From Xylocopilactobacillus apis (lineage in GTDB: Bacteria; Bacillota; Bacilli; Lactobacillales; Lactobacillaceae): DNA of 64,000 bases. How positions within the stretch are numbered: the stretch's first letter is position 1; every line of letters begins with the position of its first letter. Positions 56,035 through 64,000 of the stretch are shown piece after piece. Made by a program: the position numbers and the translations under genes. The stretch covers positions 1,384,001-1,448,000 of the forward strand of contig NZ_AP026801.1 of the NCBI RefSeq assembly GCF_033095965.1, given 5' to 3'. Below the pieces are notes generated by a model, which was given only the letters and a program-made list of their open reading frames with translations, was not told where the DNA came from and did no database searches.

Positions 56035-56175
56035 AATTTCTTCACATCTACAATGTAGTATTAACATTGTAGAAATTAGTTAATAACTCCTCCCAAGAGA
56101 TTTAATTAATTACCTTAACAACTTATAAACTCCCAAGAAATTCGGTGATCTCCCCTCATCGAATTTTTATTTTAC
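56035..56175 (+). ncRNA. Candidate small RNA 2 (relative of RNA 1)
   Basis: It shares TTTCTTCACA (56037) at exactly the same distance (23 nt) from TAGAAATTA (56070) as in copy 1. The 5' hairpin has arms AATTAGTTAA (56074-56083) and TTAATTAATT (56102-56111) with CTCCTCCC in the loop (56087-56094). ACTCCC is at 56129-56134. The terminator stem AAATTCGGTGA/TCATCGAATTT has TCTCCCC in the loop (56149-56155). The arm differences relative to copy 1 (G-U for A-U, U-A for U-G) keep pairing. It ends just before the HAD gene leader. Confidence 0.7.
56138..56170 (+). terminator. Terminator of candidate small RNA 2
   Basis: AAATTCGGTGA (56138-56148) and TCATCGAATTT (56156-56166) form an 11-bp stem with one G-U pair, followed by TTATTTT. 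Confidence 0.85.
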
Positions 56176-56214
56176 CCAAATACCTGTTATATTATGAGAA
56201 TTGGGGGAATTACT

Positions 56215-57021
56215 ATGACTAAATTAATTTGCATTGACCTAGATGGAACGCTTCTAAATGATTTGTTACAAATAACCGATTACACCAAAAATGTAATCAC
56301 TGAAGCCCGTAATGCTGGGATTAAAATTGTAATCACGAGCGGCCGTCCATTAACAGGTGTATATTCTATAATTGACCGGCTGGATTTAAATTCTGAAGAC
56401 TACGTAATAACATACAATGGTGGATTAATTCAAAAAGTTGATGGAACCACAATTCAACAATTCAGTCTTCCCTATTCTAGCGTTTTAGAAATTGATCTTT
56501 TTAATCGAAACCTTGGAACTTATGTTGAATTTCAAACCGAAAGCAGTGCTTATACAACTTGGCATCAAATTAATTGGCATGGAAGTTTCGAAAATTATAT
56601 GACTCGTCTCCCTCTTTACATTAAAGAACATGGAAAATTACCTGAAGACATTAATTATATCAAGGCCATGACTAATGATGATCAAAAAGTTCTTGATCAG
56701 ATCGAAAAGAAAATTCCATTATCATTTTATAATAAATTAACTGTTATTCGTTCTTCCAGACATAATATAGAGTATTTGAATAAACAATCATCAAAAGGGA
56801 ATGCAATGGCTGCTCTGGCCAAAAAATTAAACATTGAAATTGAAGAAACAATGGCAATCGGTGATCAACTAAATGATCTATCAATGATTAATCAAGCCGG
56901 TATTGGAGTTGCAATGGGAAATGCAATTTCTATCATTAAACAAGCTGCTGAAGTTGAAACTAATGATAATAACCATGACGGAGTCGCTCATGCAATTGAA
57001 AAATATGGACTACATAGATGA
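56215..57021 (+). CDS. Cof-type HAD-IIB hydrolase
   Basis: 268 residues from the ATG at 56215, 8 nt after GGGGG. The upstream in-frame ATG at 56194 would precede this site. HAD motifs: DLDGTLLND (two Asp), SGRPLTG, K of the cap-return segment, and AIGDQLNDLSMI. Members dephosphorylate sugar phosphates, FMN or pyridoxal phosphate; the substrate cannot be told. The last 4 nt overlap the start of the glycerophosphodiesterase gene, so the two are coupled. The C-rich second small RNA ends directly upstream. Confidence 0.9.
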   Translation: MTKLICIDLDGTLLNDLLQITDYTKNVITEARNAGIKIVITSGRPLTGVYSIIDRLDLNSEDYVITYNGGLIQKVDGTTIQQFSLPYSSVLEIDLFNRNLGTYVEFQTESSAYTTWHQINWHGSFENYMTRLPLYIKEHGKLPEDINYIKAMTNDDQKVLDQIEKKIPLSFYNKLTVIRSSRHNIEYLNKQSSKGNAMAALAKKLNIEIEETMAIGDQLNDLSMINQAGIGVAMGNAISIIKQAAEVETNDNNHDGVAHAIEKYGLHR

Positions 57022-58841
57022 AAAGCTGGAAATTTGTTAAAAATGCTACCCATTTCTTTTTCCAAAAAGGAAAAACATTTTTAATTTTATTTTTAACTCT
57101 CCATATTTTGATTAACTTTTTTATAATTCCTGCTCTCGCTTTAACTGCGCAAGGAATACTTTGGATCAATAAAATTCCTTATCTAGGTTACGACAATTTC
57201 ACTTCAATAGTCACCAAAAATCCGCTGGCTGTTTTGGAACTAATTGCTCTGCTAATCATCATTTTGATGTTAGTTTATTTACAATTTGCTTTTGTTTTTA
57301 TTGGAATTGATCAATTGCGACAAGATTATGATCAAACCATTTGGGAAATACTTAAGAAAAGCTGGAGCAAAATTCATAATCTTAAATTTTCAAGTTTCCC
57401 TTTTTTTATTTGTTACCTAATCATAGTTGTGCCTTTATCTAATATTTTATTGGGCTCCCCACTGCTTGACAAAGTTAAAATACCTACATTTATCGAGGAT
57501 TTCTTTTTAAGCAATGGGTGGATGACATTTATTTATCTTGCTTTCATTTTAATAATTACCTTTTTGGCAATTCGCTTAATTCAAGTGTTACCATTAATTT
57601 TTATCAAAAATAACCAAATTACAGAAGCTATTAAAAACAGCTGGCACAATACTGGACCTCGATTTTGGAAAATTATTGTGCGTTTTATATTGGTGATTTT
57701 AATAGCTTCTCTAGTTAAATTCGCAGTAATTGGTTTTATTGTCTCTTTTCAGCGGCTTCTTGATCTAATGCTTGAAAAAAATATTGCTTTTTATTTTGCA
57801 ATTGGGAATCTTTCTTTAATTAAAATTATTCAATTATTACTTGGAATTTGGGCCTCAGCTCTTAGCGCTTTAATAGTCGTTGTGGACTTTTATCAAGACG
57901 AGAAAATTACAAATTCCTCACTTTATAAAAATACAGAAATACATTTCAAAAAAAAATTAGGAAAAGGCAGTTATACGATTTCTGCCTTAATAATTCTAAT
58001 AATTTCAATTGTTAATTTTAGAAATTATGCACTTTTTATTAACAATCACGACAACACAAAAATTTTAGAAATATCTCACCGTGGGGTTGACGGAAATAAC
58101 GGTGTTCAAAACACAATTCCCGTTCTTAAAAAAACTGCTAAATTAAAACCCGATTATGTTGAAATGGACATTCACGAAACGAAAGATCATCAATTTATTG
58201 TAATGCATGACGCCAATTTAAAGCAATTAACTGGCCTTAACAAAGAGCCTTATCAATTAACTCTAAAACAATTAACGAAGCTAAAAGTACGAGAAAATGG
58301 ACAAAGTGCGCCAATGGCTAGTTTTGACGATTATTATCAAACGGCTCGTAAAATTCACCAACATTTACTGATTGAAATTAAGACGACTCCTCATGACAGC
58401 AAAAATATGTTAGACATTTTTTTAAAAAAGTATGGAAGAATAATTGTTAATAATCATGATCGAGTTCATTCACTAGACTATCGAATAGTTGATGGAATCA
58501 AACAGAAAGCTCCTAAAATTTTCGTTAGTTATATTATGCCTTACAACCTAATCTTTCCTAACACAAAAGCGAACGCCTACACGATGGAAGAAGCAACGCT
58601 CGATGAAAGTTTTATTTTCGGAGCAAAAAATGAGAACAAACAGGTTTACGCCTGGACTGTCGATGATCCAGATGACATGGACCGCATGCAGTTTATCGGA
58701 GTTAACGGAATTATAACCAATGAACTGTCCAAACTTAAAAAAAGCATTAAAACCAATAACAAACGTACAACTTACGCGCACAGAATTTGGCTTTATGCGA
58801 AGGAAAATTCTATTTTCGACTTTTCAACGATAGAAAATTAG
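57018..58841 (+). CDS. Membrane-anchored glycerophosphodiester phosphodiesterase
   Basis: 607 residues. The N-terminal half (about 1-340) is a membrane domain with seven or eight helices (glycerophosphodiesterase membrane family). The C-terminal half is a GDPD barrel: EISHRGVDGNNGVQNT (catalytic His-Arg), DYVEMDIHETKDHQFIVMHD (Glu, Asp, His) and LLIEIKTT. It hydrolyses glycerophosphodiesters, which may come from lipoteichoic acid or phospholipid turnover. The start overlaps the HAD gene by 4 nt. The very C-terminus is basic. Confidence 0.92.
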   Translation: MKSWKFVKNATHFFFQKGKTFLILFLTLHILINFFIIPALALTAQGILWINKIPYLGYDNFTSIVTKNPLAVLELIALLIIILMLVYLQFAFVFIGIDQLRQDYDQTIWEILKKSWSKIHNLKFSSFPFFICYLIIVVPLSNILLGSPLLDKVKIPTFIEDFFLSNGWMTFIYLAFILIITFLAIRLIQVLPLIFIKNNQITEAIKNSWHNTGPRFWKIIVRFILVILIASLVKFAVIGFIVSFQRLLDLMLEKNIAFYFAIGNLSLIKIIQLLLGIWASALSALIVVVDFYQDEKITNSSLYKNTEIHFKKKLGKGSYTISALIILIISIVNFRNYALFINNHDNTKILEISHRGVDGNNGVQNTIPVLKKTAKLKPDYVEMDIHETKDHQFIVMHDANLKQLTGLNKEPYQLTLKQLTKLKVRENGQSAPMASFDDYYQTARKIHQHLLIEIKTTPHDSKNMLDIFLKKYGRIIVNNHDRVHSLDYRIVDGIKQKAPKIFVSYIMPYNLIFPNTKANAYTMEEATLDESFIFGAKNENKQVYAWTVDDPDDMDRMQFIGVNGIITNELSKLKKSIKTNNKRTTYAHRIWLYAKENSIFDFSTIEN

Positions 58842-58893
58842 GGTTATCTATATAGCATAAATAACAACTTCAATTTTTTTACAATATAGTAGA

Positions 58894-59466
58894 CTACTTT
58901 TCATTTACCAAAAGCCATTTTTTGCGCTCAATTCCGCCAGCGTATCCCCCAATATTACCGTTAGAATTAATGACTCGATGACAGGGAATAATAAGCGCGA
59001 TTTTGTTAGTACTATTTGCTCTTGCAACCGCTCTGCTGGCATTTTTATTGCCGATTCTAACTGCTAATTCTTGATATGAAATTGTCTCACCTGTGGGAAT
59101 TTTTTGAAGCTCTTGCCAAACTTTAATTTGAAAATTAGTTCCCGTCATTTTAATTGGAACTGTAAAAATTGATTTACCTGTGGAAAAGTATTCATTTAAT
59201 TCATGTTCCAGTTCATTAACTATTGAAATTTTTCGAGGTAAAATTTTTGCTTTAAGTCGTTTTTTAAAGTTATGGATTTCACTCTCAAGCCCTTTTCGAT
59301 CAACAAACTCTAGTAAATAAACCGCATGGTTGTCAGTAATAACGATCATTGGGCCCAACTTAGTTTTAAGTATTGAATAAAATAAGGGAGTAAAATTTTT
59401 ATTGCTTATTTCTTCTACTAACTTAGTCAATAGATCAATCTTTTTAGCAGCACCTGTCTCATTCAT
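58894..59466 (-). CDS. ogt: Methylated-DNA--protein-cysteine methyltransferase
   Basis: 190 residues. Removes O6-methyl groups from guanine in DNA by suicidal transfer to a cysteine. IPCHRVINSNGNIGGYAGG contains the active cysteine and the Asn/Gly hinge. FQIKVWQELQKIPTGETISY is the helix-turn-helix region, with ASRAVARANSTN after it. The N-terminal part is a weakly conserved ribonuclease-H-like fold. Its start follows AAGGG. Single gene. Confidence 0.94.
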   Translation of the reverse strand: MNETGAAKKIDLLTKLVEEISNKNFTPLFYSILKTKLGPMIVITDNHAVYLLEFVDRKGLESEIHNFKKRLKAKILPRKISIVNELEHELNEYFSTGKSIFTVPIKMTGTNFQIKVWQELQKIPTGETISYQELAVRIGNKNASRAVARANSTNKIALIIPCHRVINSNGNIGGYAGGIERKKWLLVNEK

Positions 59467-59492
59467 TTTATTTTCCCTTTTTATATAAAAAA

Positions 59493-59522
59493 CAAAAGAG
59501 CTGCATTTTACAGCCCCTTTTG
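59493..59522 (-). terminator. Terminator of the OYE-type gene
   Basis: CAAAAG-a-GCTG and CAGC-cc-CTTTTG form a bulged stem of 10 pairs; TTTTTTATA follows on the minus strand. Confidence 0.7.
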
Positions 59523-59529
59523 AATATTT

Positions 59530-60684
59530 TTATTTACTTAAATCTAGTCCTTCTAGTGGCGGTAATGGTGCTCCGGCTTTATAAACTTCAACTAGTGCTT
59601 CTGGAATCACTAATTCTTTTAACCGATCCTTAACATTTAAATTAATTTGATCAATCTGATCGTTAATAATTTTATTAGTAAACTCTGGATCACTTAATGC
59701 TACGACTCCCATTGCAACTATATCACCATAATTTAAAGCATCTAATGCATCATCCGGCGTTTTAACTGAACCAGAAACAATCATTGCTTCTCTTTTGGCA
59801 ATTTTCTCTTTAATAAGAGCATTAACGGGCTTGGTTTGGTTCCCTTTTAATGCATAGGCTTTATAGGCATCTTTACCAAAATTACCACCGCCATACGTTG
59901 AAGTATGAAGATAATCAATATCTAAATCTGATAATTTATCAACTAATTTAAGAGTATCATCAATCGTATAACCAACATTTTCTCCGTGGATTTCTTCAGG
60001 TGAAAGACGATATCCGACAATAAAATCGGGTTTTAATTTTCTGGCGACTGAAATAACTTCTTTAGTTACTTCGATCGGGAAATTCATCCGTTTTTCTAAG
60101 CTGCCGCCCCAAAAATCTGTTCGTCGATTAGAATATTCAGAGAAAAATTGCTGAATTAAATAATGATTGGCTCCATGGATTTCAACCCCGTCAAAACCAG
60201 CTTTAATTAAGCGCTCAGTTGCCTTGCCGAAATCAGTAATAATTTGTTTAATTTGTCCATCTGTGAGTTCTTTAACCGGATAATTCAAAAAAGGAAAATC
60301 AATTGCACTAGGGGCATAAGCATTTCCAGTTTCGGCATATCCGACCGATGCTTCACGACCCGGATGCTGAAGCTGAACAATCGCTTTATTTCCGTGTTCT
60401 TTCATAACACTTGCTAACTTACTAAAAGGTTCAATTGCTTCATCATTTTCAATTGATAGTTGATGAGGTCCACATTTAGTATGAGGCTGAAAAGTTGTCG
60501 CACCTGTAATTAAAATTTGTCCCACTTCATTACGTAATTTAAAATAGTCTAAATCTAACTGAGATGGAGTTCCGTCATCATTTGAAGCAAAAACCAACAT
60601 CGGACACATTCCTAATCGATCAGTCAAAGTTACTCCATTATTTAATCTAAGTTCTTCAAAAAGCGGCTGATATTTTTCTTGCAT
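59530..60684 (-). CDS. Old Yellow Enzyme-family NADH:flavin oxidoreductase
   Basis: 384 residues from the ATG at 60684, 5 nt after GGAGG; the upstream in-frame ATG at 60696 overlaps that site. FMN-binding TIM barrel: VQLQHPGREAS, FDGVEIHGANHYLIQQFFS, NRRTDFWGGSLEKR and VGYRLSPEEIHG. Members reduce activated C=C bonds with NAD(P)H; the natural substrate is unknown. No iron-sulfur or C-terminal Rossmann domain, unlike 2,4-dienoyl-CoA reductase. Divergent from the SLC13-like gene. Confidence 0.92.
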   Translation of the reverse strand: MQEKYQPLFEELRLNNGVTLTDRLGMCPMLVFASNDDGTPSQLDLDYFKLRNEVGQILITGATTFQPHTKCGPHQLSIENDEAIEPFSKLASVMKEHGNKAIVQLQHPGREASVGYAETGNAYAPSAIDFPFLNYPVKELTDGQIKQIITDFGKATERLIKAGFDGVEIHGANHYLIQQFFSEYSNRRTDFWGGSLEKRMNFPIEVTKEVISVARKLKPDFIVGYRLSPEEIHGENVGYTIDDTLKLVDKLSDLDIDYLHTSTYGGGNFGKDAYKAYALKGNQTKPVNALIKEKIAKREAMIVSGSVKTPDDALDALNYGDIVAMGVVALSDPEFTNKIINDQIDQINLNVKDRLKELVIPEALVEVYKAGAPLPPLEGLDLSK

Positions 60685-60742
60685 TGTTTCCTCCATCCAA
60701 TTTTTATATTTTCAACTTAATTATAAATCATTCAGCTTATAA

Positions 60743-60754
60743 AAAAGCGCTTTT
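60743..60754. promoter_or_regulatory. Palindrome between the OYE and SLC13-like genes
   Basis: AAAAGCGCTTTT is a perfect 12-bp palindrome in the divergent promoter region, with AAAATCGCTTTA about 25 nt downstream. It could bind a regulator of both genes. The regulator is not identified. Confidence 0.4.
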
Positions 60755-60827
60755 ATTGAAATAGATTTTAAAACATAAAAATCGCTTTAATTTTGAAATT
60801 TTAAACCTTAAAATAGTCATTGAAACA

Positions 60828-61931
60828 ATGAAAATATTAAAAAAAACTTTTACTGACAAATTACTATTGATCAGCTTAGCAGTAGCTGTTATTACTCTTA
60901 TTGTAGGTCGCCCTCGTAATAGTGATATTGATTGGCGAACGATCGGATCTTTGTTTGCTCTGATGATTATGGTCCAATCATTTCAATTTTTGGGGGTCTT
61001 TCAATTTATTGCTGATAATTTAACTTATAAAATTGTGAATACACGACTCCTCATTCAAATTTTAATTTTAATTGCTTTTTTTAGTTCAATGATTTTGACC
61101 AATGATGTCGCAATAATCACTTTAATTCCTTTACTGAAAATCAGCATTAAACAAACTAAAGTTGCCCCGGAATTACCAGTTATTTTGCTTTGCCTCGCTG
61201 CTAATTTAGGAAGTATCCTTTTACCGATTGGTAATCCTCAAAATCTATTTTTATTTGTCCACTACAATTTATCCTTTATAAACTTTCTCAAAATGGCATT
61301 ACCAATCTGTCTATTAAGTTTTATCCTCCTTGAGTCTTTAACTTATCTCATTAAGCCTCAACCACTCGTTCAACAGAAATTAGGATTAAATAAATTAAAT
61401 TCTAAAAAAGTCTGGATTGCAGGAATCAGTTCATTAATTGTTTTATTAAGCATCCTTAAATTAATTCCTTTAACAATTGGAATTCTGATTGCTATTATCA
61501 GTGCTTTAATAATTTCCCCGCAAATATTTGGAAATGTTGATTATTCGCTTTTATTGACATTTATTTGTTTTTTCGTTGCCGTAAGTAATATTAGTCATGC
61601 TGATATTCTCGTTAATTCATTAAAATCGATTGGAAATAATGCCATTGAAGTCTATTTTTCAAGTATTGGATTAAGTCAATTTTTAAGTAATGTCCCAACT
61701 GCTATTTTATTCGCACCATTTACTAAAAAGTCTTATGCTTTATTTTTAGGTACCAACATTGGAGGTCTTGGAACTTTAGTTGCATCACTTGCCAATCTTC
61801 TTGCTTATAAACAATACAAACTTAATTTCAAGCGTCAAAATAAACATTACCTTATTAAATTTACAGGATTGAATGTTTTAATGCTCTTAATCCTTGGATT
61901 TTTAGGTTGCCTATTAATTATTTTGTACTAA
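60828..61931 (+). CDS. SLC13/ArsB-like membrane transporter
   Basis: 367 residues and about ten hydrophobic segments. The TNDVAIITLIPL motif near residue 92 and GSILLPIGNPQN near 124 are the first helical-hairpin signature of ion transporter superfamily permeases. A second half repeats this as SNVPTAILFAPF and GTNIGGLGTLVAS. The substrate may be an anion such as citrate or arsenite, or a dicarboxylate; the sequence does not decide. It is short for the family. No good ribosome binding site precedes the ATG. Confidence 0.85.
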   Translation: MKILKKTFTDKLLLISLAVAVITLIVGRPRNSDIDWRTIGSLFALMIMVQSFQFLGVFQFIADNLTYKIVNTRLLIQILILIAFFSSMILTNDVAIITLIPLLKISIKQTKVAPELPVILLCLAANLGSILLPIGNPQNLFLFVHYNLSFINFLKMALPICLLSFILLESLTYLIKPQPLVQQKLGLNKLNSKKVWIAGISSLIVLLSILKLIPLTIGILIAIISALIISPQIFGNVDYSLLLTFICFFVAVSNISHADILVNSLKSIGNNAIEVYFSSIGLSQFLSNVPTAILFAPFTKKSYALFLGTNIGGLGTLVASLANLLAYKQYKLNFKRQNKHYLIKFTGLNVLMLLILGFLGCLLIILY

Positions 61932-61956
61932 AAAACGAGCCATAGAGACTCGTTTT
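61931..61956. terminator. Bidirectional terminator between SLC13-like gene and bglA
   Basis: AAAACGAG and CTCGTTTT pair with a 9-nt loop directly after the SLC13-like stop and 4 nt past the bglA stop. Confidence 0.8.
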
Positions 61957-61959
61957 AAA

Positions 61960-63618
<1,659 letters not shown>

Positions 63619-63645
63619 TTTCCCTATAAATTGGGTGTTTTTTAA

Positions 63646-64000
63646 CTACTCCAAGTCCAAAAGTAAATCTTTTTGTTTTACTTCGCCTTTAGCCATCACA
63701 TTAACTTCATCGTAGTTCTTACTGTTAGTAATAACGATTGGCGTCGTAATTTGTAAACCTGCATCCTTAATTGTTTGAATATCAAACTTAACTAGTATCT
63801 GACCAGCTTTTACATGTTCATCTTTTTTAACTAAAATTTCAAAACCTTTACCATCTAATTGAACTGTATCCATTCCAATATGAATTAGAATTTCAGCTCC
63901 GTTATCGGTTAAAAGTCCAACTGCATGTCCAGTTGGAAATACCATCTGAATCGTACCATCGGCAGGTGCCACAACAACCCCTTCAGTCGGCTCGATTGCA
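63646..64000 (-). CDS. PTS beta-glucoside EIIBCA, C-terminal EIIA part (window edge)
   Basis: The frame stays open past the window end; 118 residues are visible, from IEPTEGVVVAPADGTIQM to KQKDLLLDLE. The EIIA domain of the glucose/beta-glucoside type has the phospho-histidine in GAEILIHIGMDTVQL and the HVKAGQILVKFD block. The rest (EIIB and EIIC) should lie beyond the window. It transports a beta-glucoside, if linked to bglA as the layout suggests. Confidence 0.9.
   Translation of the reverse strand, partial: AIEPTEGVVVAPADGTIQMVFPTGHAVGLLTDNGAEILIHIGMDTVQLDGKGFEILVKKDEHVKAGQILVKFDIQTIKDAGLQITTPIVITNSKNYDEVNVMAKGEVKQKDLLLDLE

Noticed and set aside
58842-58893. Weak inverted repeat CTATAT/ATATAG between the glycerophosphodiesterase gene and ogt as terminator
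   Set aside because: Stem of only about six A/T pairs, long loop, no clear T-run after it.

Overview
The window reads as the chromosome of a low-GC Gram-positive bacterium of the Lactobacillaceae. Signs of this are AT-rich DNA, strong AGGAGG-type ribosome binding sites, a PTS/HPr/CcpA sugar economy, ClpE behind a CtsR-type operator, a mevalonate route, mini-RNase III and many small gram-positive families. I see no tRNA or rRNA genes, insertion sequences, prophage or CRISPR. Genus and species cannot be fixed from what I can read.

Layout. Positions 1-11.3 kb: a long minus-strand DNA repair and RNA modification run (mutS-mutL-uppP-ruvA-ruvB-queA-tgt-yajC-zwf). 11.3-13.4 kb: ptsH-ptsI. 13.9-16.4 kb: clpE plus a DUF1827 gene. 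16.5-20.6 kb: prfC, a CNNM/TlyC-type membrane protein broken by a frameshift in a six-G tract, and an AI-2E-type permease. 20.6-23.4 kb: a small membrane protein coupled to a UvrA-like ABC ATPase. 23.4-29.6 kb: an amino-sugar locus of a secreted GH31 glycosidase, nagA, agaS and a GntR/UTRA regulator. 29.6-35.6 kb: small metabolic and envelope genes (PNPOx-like, ntdP, GNAT, SGNH hydrolase, recX, deoxyribosyltransferase, a 3D-domain wall protein, vanZ). 35.7-42 kb: a sucrose locus (alpha-1,6-type GH13, scrA, divergent scrB-scrR). 42-45.5 kb: the upper mevalonate operon thl-mvaA-mvaS. 45.7-50 kb: ccpA converging on a class A penicillin-binding protein. 49.4-55.4 kb: rlmB, mrnC, cysS, gltX, radA, dut. 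55.4-58.8 kb: two related candidate small RNAs flanking an EXLDI-type small protein, then a HAD phosphatase and a membrane glycerophosphodiesterase. 58.9-64 kb: ogt, an Old Yellow Enzyme-type oxidoreductase, an SLC13/ArsB-like transporter, bglA and the 3' end of a PTS EII gene.

How it fits together. HPr and EI feed the sucrose and beta-glucoside PTS permeases. ScrB, the GH13 enzyme and BglA process the imported sugars, and CcpA sits in the window with a cre-like site over its own promoter. The GH31/AgaS/NagA/GntR set looks built to release and use N-acetylated hexosamine, possibly alpha-linked GalNAc.

The most unusual item is a pair of about 100-nt intergenic plus-strand elements near 55.47-55.57 and 56.07-56.17 kb. 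Each has a 5' hairpin with CTCCTCCC in the loop, a single-stranded ACTCCC, and a Rho-independent terminator whose loop carries a third C-rich motif. The arms differ between copies in ways that keep pairing. They look like a duplicated family of Shine-Dalgarno-targeting small RNAs. Many genes here start at TTG or GTG codons behind strong ribosome binding sites, and I set those starts from the binding sites.
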